DNA of 64,000 bases from DASVLX01 sp036384655 (GTDB lineage: Bacteria; Actinomycetota; Actinomycetes; Mycobacteriales; Pseudonocardiaceae): NCBI GenBank assembly GCA_036384655.1, contig DASVLX010000098.1, positions 1-64,000 of the forward strand, in the 5' to 3' direction. Shown piece by piece: positions 8,050-17,799 of this stretch (the first letter of the stretch is position 1; every line of letters begins with the position of its first letter). The notes under the pieces were generated by a model. The model made no database searches. It saw nothing but the letters and a program-made list of their open reading frames with translations, and was not told where the DNA came from. The position numbers and the translations under genes are program-made.

Positions 8050-9069
8050 CGTCGTTCCGGCGGTGGATGTCTCGGCGGTGGATGCCTTGGTCGTGGATGT
8101 TCCGGTCGTCGGTGCCGGCGGGTTACAGGTCGCCGGACCGAGGTAGCCGGTGACCTCCCACTGCCCGGCCGCGTGCAGGGTGAGCGTGAACGTGCCCAGC
8201 GTCGGACCACCGGTCACCGGGACGGCACAGGCGTAGACGGTCACCGGCGACTGGCCGCTCGCCGGTGCTTCGGGCAGCGTCCGAACGGCCTGGTCGGCGT
8301 TGTCCCCGTAGCCCGAATCGGTGATCCGCTTCGCCAGCACACCGATCGCCTGGGTGCAGGTCTGGGTTCCGGTGGCCGCGGCGAAGTCCCGGACGGCCTG
8401 GGCACTCAGCGCCCCACACACCTGCGCGGTGTCCGGATTCACACCGGAGATCGAGTCGTACACGGCCTGCACGGCCTGTCTCGGACCACTGAAGTAGCCG
8501 TGCTGCTCGCCGACGGTGCCCGGGTTGGTCGCCCCGCCGGAACCGGTGCTGCCACCGTTGCCGAAGTAGTGGTTGATCAGTAGCGGAACACCCCAGATCC
8601 CGACGATGATCACCAGCACCGCGATGACCAGCCAGCGGACCGGCCTGCTGCGCGACACCCGCCGCCACCACGGCGGGTTGACCGTACGGTCGATCCGCCG
8701 CTGAGTCTCGGTCAACTCGGCCAGTTGTTCCCGCACCTGGGCGAGTTGCGCGCCGACATCGTGAGCCTGCGCGGCGACCTGCGGAGGCGGTCCGGACGGT
8801 GGCGCGGGTGCGGCTGGCTGGGTGGGTGACAGTGGCCGCGCGGGGCCCGGAACGGCCAGCTCACCGCCGGGAACCGTTGGTTGGTCGGGTGCCGGCTGGT
8901 CGATCGCCTGCTGCCCCGGTGCCTGGCCCGGTGTCGGACCCGAGCCCTGCCGCTGGTCGAGGTTCCGCAGATACTCCTGGAACCGTTGGAACTGCTGGAA
9001 CTCCTGAAAGTCCCGGAAGCGGCGCTGCTGCTCGGCGTCCCATTCCTCTTCACCCACGCAGGCCATCAT
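8032..9069 (-). CDS. Proline-rich single-pass membrane protein, function unknown
   Basis: 345 residues. The N-terminal third is Gln/Phe-rich (FQEFQQFQRFQ) and then Pro/Gly/Ala-rich. A helical segment of polar residues leads to one membrane helix near residues 150-170 (WLVIAVLVIIVGIWGVPLL). The C-terminal 150 residues would be outside and contain four Cys, with a fold-like stretch TFTLTLHAAGQWEVTGYLG seen in many actinobacterial exported stalk domains. The tail is Thr/Ser-rich. Two adjacent ATGs (9069 or 9066) could start it and neither has a good Shine-Dalgarno. It is transcribed against rplA and away from rplJ. No function is assigned. Confidence 0.7.
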   Translation of the reverse strand: MMACVGEEEWDAEQQRRFRDFQEFQQFQRFQEYLRNLDQRQGSGPTPGQAPGQQAIDQPAPDQPTVPGGELAVPGPARPLSPTQPAAPAPPSGPPPQVAAQAHDVGAQLAQVREQLAELTETQRRIDRTVNPPWWRRVSRSRPVRWLVIAVLVIIVGIWGVPLLINHYFGNGGSTGSGGATNPGTVGEQHGYFSGPRQAVQAVYDSISGVNPDTAQVCGALSAQAVRDFAAATGTQTCTQAIGVLAKRITDSGYGDNADQAVRTLPEAPASGQSPVTVYACAVPVTGGPTLGTFTLTLHAAGQWEVTGYLGPATCNPPAPTTGTSTTKASTAETSTAGTTTGQPS

Positions 9070-9080
9070 GCCGTGTCTGT

Positions 9081-9250
9081 TAGGATTAACAACGTTCCAC
9101 CGAAGACCGCTGGTCTTCCTCGTGTCGATGTCACGCTGTTGTTGCTGTTAACACAGTTGATGTTCTCAGCACCGTGCATGGACCGGGGAACCAAGGTTCC
9201 GCGAGAAGCGGACGGCCCGCGCAGGAGGGACGAGGCCGTAAGATCGTCGC
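9081..9250 (+). promoter_or_regulatory. rplJ promoter (-10) and probable L10 leader RNA
   Basis: TAGGAT (9081-9086) is a plausible -10. The transcript would then contain the hairpin GAAGACC/GGTCTTC (9102-9118). Further on comes a GGCC-GCGCAGGAGG-GAGGCC segment (about 9210-9233) of the kind seen in the leader that binds L10(L12)4 and represses rplJ-rplL. The rest of the 324-base gap up to rplJ holds nothing else recognisable. Confidence 0.6.
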
Positions 9251-9393
9251 GCTTCCGCGCGCATCTTCTCTCACGCCCCGTGCCTGCCGCGCCGGGGCGT
9301 TCGTCGTCTCCGGGCTCGGTGGCACACCCGCGTCACCATGTCGCATCCCATGTCGCCAGACATGCCGACATGTCATGAGAGAGGAGGCGAGGA

Positions 9394-9939
9394 GTGCCGA
9401 GGTCTGACAAGACGGCAGCCGTTGCCGACATCACGGAGCGGTTCCAGTCCAGTTCGGCCGCGCTGGTCACCGAGTACCGCGGACTGTCCATGGCACAGCT
9501 CACCGAGCTGCGCCGCGCGCTCGGTGCCGGTAACAGCTACCGGATCGCCAAGAACACGCTGGTCAAGCTTGCCGCCAAGAACGCCGGCGTGCAGGGCCTG
9601 GACGAACTGTTCACCGGTCCCACCGCGATCGCGTTCGTCGAGGGCGAGCCGGTCGAGGCGGCGAAGGCGCTGCGCGACTTCGCGAAGGACAACAAGGCGC
9701 TGATCGTCAAGGGTGGCTATCTGGAAGGGCGTCCACTGAGCGTGGACGAGGTCACCAGGATCGCCGACCTTGACTCCCGCGAGGTGCTGCTGGCCAAGGT
9801 GGCCGGAGCGCTGAAGGGCAACCTGAGCAAGGCCGCCGGCCTGTTCGCTGGACCGGCCTCCAAGGTCGCCCGGCTGGCCGCCGCGTTGCAGGAAAAGCGG
9901 ACCGCCGAGGGCGCGTCCACGGGCTCCGACGAGAGCTGA
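9394..9939 (+). CDS. rplJ: 50S ribosomal protein L10
   Basis: 181 residues; GTG start after GGAGGCGAGGA. The N-terminal rRNA-binding part (VTEYRGLSMAQLTELRRAL, then YRIAKNTLVKLA) and the C-terminal helix that carries L12 dimers (ALQEKRTAEG) are present. L10 forms the stalk base and, with L12, represses its own operon. rplL follows after 61 bases. Confidence 0.97.
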   Translation: MPRSDKTAAVADITERFQSSSAALVTEYRGLSMAQLTELRRALGAGNSYRIAKNTLVKLAAKNAGVQGLDELFTGPTAIAFVEGEPVEAAKALRDFAKDNKALIVKGGYLEGRPLSVDEVTRIADLDSREVLLAKVAGALKGNLSKAAGLFAGPASKVARLAAALQEKRTAEGASTGSDES

Positions 9940-10000
9940 TCACCCACCGATCGAGCCCGCGCCCGTCGCGGGTGGCATGACACAGGAAGGAACCGCCACC

Positions 10001-10387
10001 ATGGCGAAGCTGAGCACCGAGGAACTGCTCGACGTCTTCGGCGAGATGACTCTGCTGGAGCTGTCCGACTTCCTCAAGGCGTTCGAGGACAAGTTCGAGG
10101 TCACCGCGGCCGCGCCGGTCGCCGTCGCCGCTGCTGGCGCCGGTGCTGCCGCCGCCGAGGCCGTCGAGGAGCAGACCGAGTTCGACGTCATCCTCGAGGC
10201 CGCTGGCGACAAGAAGATCCAGGTCATCAAGGTCGTCCGCGAGGTCGTCTCCGGCCTGGGCCTGAAGGAGGCCAAGGAGCTGGTTGAGTCCGCTCCGAAG
10301 CCGGTGCTGGAGAAGGTCAACAAGGAGGCCGCCGAGGCCGCCAAGGACAAGCTGGCCGCCGCCGGCGCCACCGTCAGCGTCAAGTGA
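10001..10387 (+). CDS. rplL: 50S ribosomal protein L7/L12
   Basis: 128 residues from the ATG 10 bases after AGGAAGG. It shows the N-terminal dimerisation domain (AKLSTEELLDVFGEMTLLEL), an Ala-rich hinge (AAAPVAVAAAGAGAAAAE), and the C-terminal factor-binding domain (KKIQVIKVVREVVSGLGLKE). An in-frame ATG 24 bases upstream is less likely given the spacing and family length. Confidence 0.97.
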   Translation: MAKLSTEELLDVFGEMTLLELSDFLKAFEDKFEVTAAAPVAVAAAGAGAAAAEAVEEQTEFDVILEAAGDKKIQVIKVVREVVSGLGLKEAKELVESAPKPVLEKVNKEAAEAAKDKLAAAGATVSVK

Positions 10388-10438
10388 CTCTCCAAATGAT
10401 CTGACGAAGATCGCATCGATCTGGCGAAGATCGAGGTC

Positions 10439-10467
10439 AGGGGCACCATCGAAAAGGTGGTGCCCCT
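10439..10467 (+). terminator. Terminator of the rplJ-rplL transcript
   Basis: A perfect 10-bp stem AGGGGCACCA/TGGTGCCCCT with a 9-nt loop, followed by GTTGCCTTTT. It separates the ribosomal operon from the Mce operon. Confidence 0.85.
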
Positions 10468-10585
10468 GTTGCCTTTTCGGGGTTTCACCGATCCGCCAAC
10501 TGACGAGTAACCCCGCCGCCCTCCGCTCGTTGCATTCGGATGACGTCACTGCCGCGGTGCGTCATGCCGGTGACGGGAGGTCTGG

Positions 10586-11587
10586 ATGGGTGTCGAGGTG
10601 GTCGTCGAGGGACTGACGAAGTCCTTCGGCCGCCAGACCATCTGGCGAGACGTGACCCTGACTCTGCCGGCGGGCGAGGTGTCGGTGATGTTGGGGCCGT
10701 CGGGCACCGGCAAGTCCGTGTTCCTGAAGTCGCTGATCGGCCTGCTCAAGCCGGAGCGCGGCCGGGTCCTGATCGAGGGCGTGGACACGGTGTCCTGTTC
10801 GGAACGCCAGCTGTACGAGACCCGCAAGCTGTTCGGTGTGCTCTTCCAGGACGGTGCGCTGTTCGGGTCGATGAGCCTCTACGACAACGTCGCGTTTCCG
10901 CTGCGGGAGCACACCCGCAAGTCGGAGTCGGAGATCCGGCGGATCGTGCAGGAGAAGATGGAGATGGTGGGGCTCTCCGGTGCCGAGCGCAGGCTGCCGG
11001 GGGAGATCTCCGGGGGAATGCGCAAGCGTGCCGGCCTGGCCCGGGCACTGGTACTGGACCCACAGATCATTCTCTGCGACGAGCCGGACTCCGGTCTCGA
11101 TCCGGTACGCACCGCCTATATCTCGCAGTTGCTGATCGATCTGAACGCGCAGATCGACGCGACGATCCTGATCGTCACGCACAACATCAATATCGCCCGA
11201 ACGGTTCCGGACAATCTCGGCATGTTGTATCGGCGCGAACTGGTCATGTTCGGTCCCCGCGAGGTGCTGCTGACCAGCGACGAGCCGGCCGTGGACCAGT
11301 TCCTGAACGGCCGGCGGGTCGGACCCATCGGGATGTCCGAGGAGAAGGACGCCGCCACGATGGCCGCGGAACAGGCGCATGTCGCGGCCGGCCATCATGA
11401 CGGCGGCACCAACGACGCGCGAGGGATCGTGCCACAGATGCAGCCCACTCCCGGACTTCCGGAGCGGGCCGCGGTACGGCGCAGACAGGAACGGGTGCTT
11501 CGGATGCTGGACACCCTGCCGCCGCGGGCCCGGGAGGCGATTCTCGTGTCGCTGCACACGACCGGCGCGCAGGGCGGTGTTCGGTGA
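10586..11587 (+). CDS. mceG: MceG/Mkl-type ABC transporter ATPase
   Basis: 333 residues. Walker A is GPSGTGKS (37-44), the Q-loop is near Gln88, the signature is ISGGM (141-145), Walker B is IILCDEP and the H-loop is IVTHN. The long C-terminal extension after the ATPase core is typical of MceG/Mkl rather than generic ABC ATPases. It energises Mce-dependent import of lipids or sterols. ATG follows GGGAGG by 5 bases. Its last codons overlap the first permease gene (GTGA). Confidence 0.92.
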   Translation: MGVEVVVEGLTKSFGRQTIWRDVTLTLPAGEVSVMLGPSGTGKSVFLKSLIGLLKPERGRVLIEGVDTVSCSERQLYETRKLFGVLFQDGALFGSMSLYDNVAFPLREHTRKSESEIRRIVQEKMEMVGLSGAERRLPGEISGGMRKRAGLARALVLDPQIILCDEPDSGLDPVRTAYISQLLIDLNAQIDATILIVTHNINIARTVPDNLGMLYRRELVMFGPREVLLTSDEPAVDQFLNGRRVGPIGMSEEKDAATMAAEQAHVAAGHHDGGTNDARGIVPQMQPTPGLPERAAVRRRQERVLRMLDTLPPRAREAILVSLHTTGAQGGVR

Positions 11588-12384
11588 GCACGTCCGGCGG
11601 CCCGGCATCGCGGCCGATACCCGGCGCCGGCGCGCTGCGCCAGACCGGAGCGCTGTTCGCGCTGGCCATGGACGTCGTGGTCAACACGTTCCGGCGTCCC
11701 TTCCAGACCCGCGAGTTCATCCAGCAGTCCTGGTTCGTGGCGAGCGTGACGATCCTGCCGACCGCGCTGGTGTCGATCCCGTTCGGCGCGGTGATCGCGC
11801 TACAACTCGGCTCGCTGACCAAACAGTTGGGCGCCCAGTCCTTCACCGGCGCGGCCAGCGTGCTGGCCATCATCCAGCAGGCCAGCCCGCTGGTCACCGC
11901 GCTACTGGTGGCCGGCGCCGGCGGCTCGGCGATCTGCGCGGACATCGGGGCACGCACCATCCGCGAGGAGATCGACGCGATGGAGGTGCTGGGCGTCTCC
12001 CCGATCCAGCGGCTGGTCGTGCCCAGGGTGCTCGCCGCGATGCTGGTCTCCGTGCTGCTCAACGGCATGGTCAGCGTCGTCGGTGTGCTCGGTGGCTACT
12101 TCTTCAACGTGATCCTGCAGGGCGGCACGCCCGGTGCCTACCTGGCCAGTTTCGGTGCCCTGGCACAGCTTCCGGACCTGTGGATCGGTGAGATCAAGGC
12201 GGTGATCTTCGGGTTCATCGCGGGAGTCGTGGCCGCCTACCGGGGGCTCAACCCGCCGCCGGGCCCCAAGGGCGTCGGCGACGCCGTCAACCAGGCGGTG
12301 GTCATCACGTTCCTGCTGCTGTTCGTGGTGAATGTCGTGCTCACCGCCATCTACCTGCGGATCGTCCCGTCGAAGATCGGCTGA
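11584..12384 (+). CDS. YrbEA-type (MlaE family) permease of the Mce system
   Basis: 266 residues with five or six hydrophobic segments and the MlaE-family core GSAICADIGARTIREEIDAMEVLGVSP, whose Glu-rich loop couples to the ATPase. It starts at GTG inside the mceG stop. It pairs with the next permease to form the membrane channel. Confidence 0.92.
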   Translation: MSTSGGPASRPIPGAGALRQTGALFALAMDVVVNTFRRPFQTREFIQQSWFVASVTILPTALVSIPFGAVIALQLGSLTKQLGAQSFTGAASVLAIIQQASPLVTALLVAGAGGSAICADIGARTIREEIDAMEVLGVSPIQRLVVPRVLAAMLVSVLLNGMVSVVGVLGGYFFNVILQGGTPGAYLASFGALAQLPDLWIGEIKAVIFGFIAGVVAAYRGLNPPPGPKGVGDAVNQAVVITFLLLFVVNVVLTAIYLRIVPSKIG

Positions 12385-12389
12385 CCGCG

Positions 12390-13229
12390 ATGACCGCCAT
12401 CAGCGACCGCACTCGTCGCATCGTCAACCGGCCGTTGGCGACGCTGGACGCGCTCGGCGACCAGATGGCCTTCTACCTGCGGGCGCTGGCCTGGACGCCC
12501 CGCGCGCTGCGCCGCTACATCAGGGAAATCCTGCGGCTGCTGGCCGAGGTGAGCTTCGGTTCCGGCGCGCTCGGGCTGATCGGCGGCACCATCGGCGTGA
12601 TGGTCGGCATGACACTGGCCACCGGCGTGGTCGTCGGCCTGCAGGGCTACACCGCGCTGAACCAGTTGGGCACGGCCGCCTTCACCGGCTTCATCTCCGC
12701 GTACTTCAACACCCGGGAGATCGCGCCGCTGGTCGCCGGCCTGGCGCTGTCCGCCACCGTGGGCGCCGGGTTCACCGCACAGCTCGGCGCGATGCGGATC
12801 TCCGAGGAGGTCGACGCGCTGGAAGGAATGGCCATACCGAGCCTGCCGTATCTGGTCACCACCAGGCTGATCGCGGGGTTCGTCGCGGTGATCCCGCTCT
12901 ACGTGCTGGGGCTGCTCACGTCCTATCTGGCCACCCGGGTGATCACAGTGGACTTCTATGGCCAGTCCTCGGGCACCTATGACCACTACTTCGACCTTTT
13001 CCTACCACCACAGGACGTGTTGTGGTCGTTCGGCAAGGTCATGGTGTTCTCGGTCGTCGTGATCATGACGCACTGCTACTACGGCTACCGGGCCAGTGGC
13101 GGCCCGGCCGGCGTCGGTCTCGCCGTCGGCCGCGCGGTGCGCACCGCGATCGTGGCGATCAACGTGCTGGACCTGTTCCTCAGCCTGGCGATCTGGGGCG
13201 CCACGACGACAGTGAGGATCACCGGATGA
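12390..13229 (+). CDS. YrbEB-type (MlaE family) permease of the Mce system
   Basis: 279 residues, second MlaE-family permease. It carries the equivalent core TAQLGAMRISEEVDALEGMA with the EExDALE coupling loop. It begins 5 bases after the first permease and ends in an ATGA overlap with the first Mce gene. Confidence 0.92.
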   Translation: MTAISDRTRRIVNRPLATLDALGDQMAFYLRALAWTPRALRRYIREILRLLAEVSFGSGALGLIGGTIGVMVGMTLATGVVVGLQGYTALNQLGTAAFTGFISAYFNTREIAPLVAGLALSATVGAGFTAQLGAMRISEEVDALEGMAIPSLPYLVTTRLIAGFVAVIPLYVLGLLTSYLATRVITVDFYGQSSGTYDHYFDLFLPPQDVLWSFGKVMVFSVVVIMTHCYYGYRASGGPAGVGLAVGRAVRTAIVAINVLDLFLSLAIWGATTTVRITG

Positions 13230-14551
13230 TCGCGCTGGGGAGGCGGCTGCTCGGGCTGCTGCTGGTCGTGCTGATCGTGGGATTCCTGACCACGACGGTG
13301 CTCGTCTACGAGAAGGTGTTCACGCCGGTCGTGGCGGTCACGCTGGAGACCGACACCGCCGGCAACGAGATGAACCCCGGCGACGACGTGAAGGTCCGGG
13401 GCATGCTGGTCGGCACGGTCAGGTCGATCAGCTCCACCGGGGACGGCGCCGTGCTGGACCTCGCGCTGGAACCGGGCCTGGTCAACCAGATCCCGTCCAA
13501 TGTCACCGCGGAACTGTTGCCCAGCACGCTGTTCGGTCCGAGGTACGTGGACCTGGAGATCCCGGCCAGCGCGTCGCCGACGCCGATCGCGGCCGGCGCG
13601 GTGATCGGCCAGAACCGCTCGGCGGCCGCGATCGAGGTCGAGAAGGTTCTCGACGACCTGCTGCCGGTGCTTCAGGCGGTGCAGCCGGAGAAACTGGCCA
13701 GCACGCTGACCGCGATCTCCACGGCGCTGCGGGGCCAGGGGCCGCAGCTGCGGCAGACCATTGACCAGTTGGCCGGCTATGTGGGCCAGCTGAACCCGCA
13801 ACTGCCCACATTGGAGCACGATCTCACCGCGCTGGCCCAGGTCACCGACACCTACGACCAGGCCGCGCCGGACCTGATCAACGCGCTGTCCGATCTCACC
13901 GTGACCAGCCAGACGATCGCCAACCAGGCCAGCCAACTGTCCGCTCTGTACAGCACGCTCACCACCGCGTCGGACAACCTGGAGAACTTCCTGTCCGCCA
14001 ACCGGAACAACCTGATCCAACTCGCCGCCAACAGCCGGCCCACCCTCAACACGCTGGCCCGGTACTCGCCGGAATACGCCTGCTTCCTGGAACAGATGGC
14101 GGGCAACGCGCAGCGGATCAACCAGGCGTTCGGCGCCGGCACCGACGAACCCGGGCTGCACGCCACCATCGAGATCACGGTCAGTCGCGGCCAATACCTG
14201 CCCGGCGTGGACACCCCCGCCTACCAGGACAGCCGCGGCCCGCGTTGCTTCGACTTCAACCCGATGCCAGACCCCTTCCCGCAGTACCCGTCGGACGGCC
14301 CGCTGCGGGACGGGTCCAGCCACCCGCCGGCCGCGAGGACCGCTCCGGTGCCGTCGGACGGCACGATCGCCGGCACGGCCGCGGCGGTGACCCACGCCGG
14401 TGATCTCGGCCTGCCGAATTCCCCGGCGGAGCAGAGCTTCCTGGACGGCCTGCTCGCCGGGCCGATGAACACCACGCCGGGGAACGTGCCGGGCTGGTCG
14501 AGCCTGCTGGTCGGCCCGCTGTTCCGGGGAGCGGAGGTGAACGTCCAATGA
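13226..14551 (+). CDS. MceA-type substrate-binding protein
   Basis: 441 residues from the ATG in the ATGA overlap. An N-terminal membrane helix (LLGLLLVVLIVGFLTTTVLVY) anchors the protein. The Mce/MlaD domain follows (about 40-115, with NPGDDVKVRGMLVGTVRSI), then a long helical region with repeated heptads (about 150-370) that builds the lipid tunnel in Mce hexamers, and a Pro/Ser-rich tail. It is first of six Mce genes. Confidence 0.92.
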   Translation: MIALGRRLLGLLLVVLIVGFLTTTVLVYEKVFTPVVAVTLETDTAGNEMNPGDDVKVRGMLVGTVRSISSTGDGAVLDLALEPGLVNQIPSNVTAELLPSTLFGPRYVDLEIPASASPTPIAAGAVIGQNRSAAAIEVEKVLDDLLPVLQAVQPEKLASTLTAISTALRGQGPQLRQTIDQLAGYVGQLNPQLPTLEHDLTALAQVTDTYDQAAPDLINALSDLTVTSQTIANQASQLSALYSTLTTASDNLENFLSANRNNLIQLAANSRPTLNTLARYSPEYACFLEQMAGNAQRINQAFGAGTDEPGLHATIEITVSRGQYLPGVDTPAYQDSRGPRCFDFNPMPDPFPQYPSDGPLRDGSSHPPAARTAPVPSDGTIAGTAAAVTHAGDLGLPNSPAEQSFLDGLLAGPMNTTPGNVPGWSSLLVGPLFRGAEVNVQ

Positions 14552-15576
14552 GGAGCGTCACCGGGCCGCTGGTCAAGCTGCTGATCTTCGTGGTGGTGAC
14601 CGTGGTGGCCACCGCGGTGCTCGGCTTCACCATCGCCAACGTCGACTTCAACCCCACCGACGGCTATTCCGCCCGGTTCTCGGACGTGACCTCGCTGCAG
14701 GTCGGTGATGATGTGCGGATCGCCGGCGTCAAGGTCGGCGAGGTCGAGCAGATCAGCGTGGTGGACCGGCGGCAGGCGCGGGTCACGTTCAGTGTGGACA
14801 GTGACGTCCGGCTGCCCGCCTCGGTGATCGCCTCAATCAAGTACCGGAACCTGGTCGGCCAGCGCTATATCGCGCTCGATCAGGGCACCGGGGATCCCAA
14901 CGCGTTCCTGCCGGTGGGCGGGCAGATCCCGCTGGCGCGGACCAGGCCGGCGTTGAACCTCACCGACCTGTTCAACGGGTTCAAACCGCTGTTCGCCGCG
15001 CTGTCGCCGGACGACGTGAACCAGTTGTCCTACGAGATCATCCAGGTGTTCCAGGGCGAGGGTTCGACCGTGCGGGACCTGCTGGCCAACACGGCCGCGC
15101 TGACCACCACGATCGCCGACAAGGACCAGGTCATCGGTCAGGTCATCGACAACCTCAACACCGTGCTGAACACCGTGAACGCGGACACCAACCAGCTGTC
15201 CGGCCTGATCGTGACACTGCAGCAGCTGGTGACCGGACTGGCCCAGGACCGGCAGCCGATCTCGGACGCGATCGGCGCGCTCGGCAACCTCGCCAACACC
15301 ACCGCCGGGCTGCTCGACCAGGGCCGCGCGCCGCTGAAGTCCGACATCGCGGGGCTGGGCGCGCTGAGCAAGAACCTGGACGACAACCAGGCCACCGTTC
15401 AGCACTTCATCCAGTACCTGCCGCAGAAGCTCACCTCGCTGATCCCGACGGCCAGCTACGGCTCGTGGTTCAACTTCTACCTCTGTTCGGCCGGTGGTCA
15501 GCTCACGCCAGCCGGCGGCGCGTCGCCGTTCGTCATCCCGGTGGAGCCGGTGACCCAGGCCAGGTGTGCGGGATGA
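14548..15576 (+). CDS. MceB-type protein
   Basis: 342 residues; ATG overlaps the preceding stop by 4 bases. A membrane helix is followed by the MlaD-like domain (LQVGDDVRIAGVKVGEVEQI), a helical tunnel region and a short C-terminal part with two Cys. It is one subunit of the predicted heterohexamer. Confidence 0.92.
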   Translation: MRSVTGPLVKLLIFVVVTVVATAVLGFTIANVDFNPTDGYSARFSDVTSLQVGDDVRIAGVKVGEVEQISVVDRRQARVTFSVDSDVRLPASVIASIKYRNLVGQRYIALDQGTGDPNAFLPVGGQIPLARTRPALNLTDLFNGFKPLFAALSPDDVNQLSYEIIQVFQGEGSTVRDLLANTAALTTTIADKDQVIGQVIDNLNTVLNTVNADTNQLSGLIVTLQQLVTGLAQDRQPISDAIGALGNLANTTAGLLDQGRAPLKSDIAGLGALSKNLDDNQATVQHFIQYLPQKLTSLIPTASYGSWFNFYLCSAGGQLTPAGGASPFVIPVEPVTQARCAG

Positions 15577-15604
15577 GGCGGCCAGGAATGAGGGGGCGAT
15601 CGCG

Positions 15605-16588
15605 ATGATGTCGTTCCGGGAGCGCAATCCCTACACCATCGGGGCGGTCGGCCTGACCGTGATCGTGCTGGCGGTGCTGGCCGCGTTCTTCTCCGACGAC
15701 CTGCCGATCATCGGCGGCGGCACCACCTACAGCGCCTACTTCACCGAGGCAGCGGGCCTGGTGCCCAACGACGACGTGGCGATCGCCGGGGTGACGGTCG
15801 GCAAGGTGACCAGCGTGAGCCTGGCCGGAAACCAGGTCCGGGTCACCTTCAAGGTGAAGGACACCTGGCTCGGCGACCAGAGCACGGCGGCGATCGAGAT
15901 CAAGACCGTGCTCGGCTCCAAGGGCCTGTCCATCGACCCGCAGGGCTCCCGGCCACTGTCCCCGGACACCCCCATCCCGGTCAGCCGGACCACCTCGCCG
16001 TATGACGTGATGGAGGCGTTCGGTGGGCTGTCCCAGACCGTCGACCAGCTCAACACCCAGCAGCTCGCACAGAGCTTCGGCACGCTGTCGCAGACCTTCG
16101 CCAACACCCCGGCGGACGTGCGCGGCGCGCTGGACGGGCTGTCCGCGCTGTCCCGGACGATCTCCTCGCGGGACGCGCAGTTGTCCGAGTTGCTGGCCAA
16201 CACCGGCCAGTTGTCGCAGACCGTGGCGGACCGGGACGCCCAGGTGCAGCGGTTGATCGACGACGGCGATCTGCTGCTGGGCATGCTGCAGGAGCGGGAG
16301 AGCGCGATCAGCGCGCTGCTGACCGGCACCACCAACCTCGCCAACGAGTTGTCCGGGCTGGTCAACGACAACCAGAAGCAGTTGGCGCCGGTGCTCGCCG
16401 AACTGAACCAGTTCACGACCCTGTTGAAGGACAACCAGAAGAGCCTGGCTCAGGGCATCCAGTTGCTCGCGCCGTTCGTCCGGGTGTTCACCAACGCGGT
16501 CGGCAACGGGCGCTGGTTCGACAGCTACATCTGCGGCCTGCTGCCGCCGTCGATCGGGATCATCAACAGCCAGGGGTGCCCGGCATGA
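15605..16588 (+). CDS. MceC-type protein
   Basis: 327 residues from the first of two adjacent ATGs, 8 bases after AGGGGG. An upstream in-frame GTG inside mceB is less likely. A membrane helix (TIGAVGLTVIVLAVLAAFF) precedes the MlaD domain (LVPNDDVAIAGVTVGKVTSV) and the helical region rich in QLxxLLxNT-like repeats. Confidence 0.9.
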   Translation: MMSFRERNPYTIGAVGLTVIVLAVLAAFFSDDLPIIGGGTTYSAYFTEAAGLVPNDDVAIAGVTVGKVTSVSLAGNQVRVTFKVKDTWLGDQSTAAIEIKTVLGSKGLSIDPQGSRPLSPDTPIPVSRTTSPYDVMEAFGGLSQTVDQLNTQQLAQSFGTLSQTFANTPADVRGALDGLSALSRTISSRDAQLSELLANTGQLSQTVADRDAQVQRLIDDGDLLLGMLQERESAISALLTGTTNLANELSGLVNDNQKQLAPVLAELNQFTTLLKDNQKSLAQGIQLLAPFVRVFTNAVGNGRWFDSYICGLLPPSIGIINSQGCPA

Positions 16589-17799
16589 GCTTTCACAGCA
16601 GGTTCACCAGGGAACTCGCTCGCGGCGTGGCGCTGGCCTGTGTGCTCGCACTCGTCCTCGCCGCGGTGCTCTGGTGGGTCCTGGACAGCGCGAACACCCG
16701 CAAGATCACCGCGTACTTCAGTCAGAGCATCGGCATCTCCGCCAACTCGGACGTGCGCATCCTCGGAGTCAGGGTCGGCTCGGTGGCGTCGGTCGATCCG
16801 GAGGGCACCGCCGTCCGCGTTGTCCTGTCGGTGGACCGGAACGTCCCGATCCCGGCCGGCGCCAAGGCGGTCATCGTGGCGTCCTCCGTGGTGTCCGACC
16901 GGTACGTGCAGCTCACCCCCGCGTACACCAGCGGCCCGGCGATGGCCGACAACGCGGTGATCCCGCTCACCGACACGGCCACCCCGGTCGAGCTGGACCA
17001 GCTCTACCAGAGCCTGAACACGCTGGCCACCGCCCTGGGACCGAACGGCGCCAACGCCAATGGCGCGCTGTCCGACCTGCTCAACACCGCCGCCGCGAAC
17101 CTGAACGGCAACGGGCAGAACCTGCACGACACGATCACCCAGCTCGCGGACCTCGCGACGACCCTGCAACACAGTCAGAGCGACCTGTTCACCACGGTCG
17201 ACAACCTGGCGAAGTTCACCACCACGCTGGCCGCCAATGACGCCCAGGTCCAACGGCTCAACCAGCAGTTGGCCGATGTCACCGGCTTCCTGGCCGGCGA
17301 ACGGACCGACCTGACCGAGGCGGTCACCCAGCTCGGCGTGACACTGGGCCAGGTGCAGAGCTTCATCGCCGACAACCGCGCGGCCCTGAAGTCCAACGTG
17401 GACAATCTGGCCGAGGTCACCAGGGTCCTGGTGGACGAGCGGTCCTCGCTGGCCGAGGTGCTGGACGTCGCGCCGCTGGCGCTGTCCGGCGTGGCCAACG
17501 CCTACAACGCGGCCAGCGGCACGCTGGACACCCGGGCGGACATCAACGAGCTCACCAACCCGCCCCTGGTCGAGGTGTGCAAGCTGGTCAGACAGCTCAC
17601 CCCGAACAGCATCCCGCAGACCCTGGCGGACGTCTGTGACCAGTTGGCACCGGTGATCGACGGCCTGGTGCCGCTGCCCACACCCGCCCAGGCACTGTCC
17701 GACCTGCAGAACGGCACACTGCCCGCGCTGCCACTGCCCATCGCCACCACCCTCTACGGCACACCAACCGCCGGCTCCAGCACCGGAGGTGGCCAATGA
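16585..17799 (+). CDS. MceD-type protein
   Basis: 404 residues; ATGA overlap with mceC. A membrane helix (ALACVLALVLAAVLWWVL), an MlaD domain (ISANSDVRILGVRVGSVASV), a long coiled helical region, and a Pro/Thr/Gly-rich tail. It overlaps the lipoprotein gene that follows. Confidence 0.91.
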   Translation: MSFHSRFTRELARGVALACVLALVLAAVLWWVLDSANTRKITAYFSQSIGISANSDVRILGVRVGSVASVDPEGTAVRVVLSVDRNVPIPAGAKAVIVASSVVSDRYVQLTPAYTSGPAMADNAVIPLTDTATPVELDQLYQSLNTLATALGPNGANANGALSDLLNTAAANLNGNGQNLHDTITQLADLATTLQHSQSDLFTTVDNLAKFTTTLAANDAQVQRLNQQLADVTGFLAGERTDLTEAVTQLGVTLGQVQSFIADNRAALKSNVDNLAEVTRVLVDERSSLAEVLDVAPLALSGVANAYNAASGTLDTRADINELTNPPLVEVCKLVRQLTPNSIPQTLADVCDQLAPVIDGLVPLPTPAQALSDLQNGTLPALPLPIATTLYGTPTAGSSTGGGQ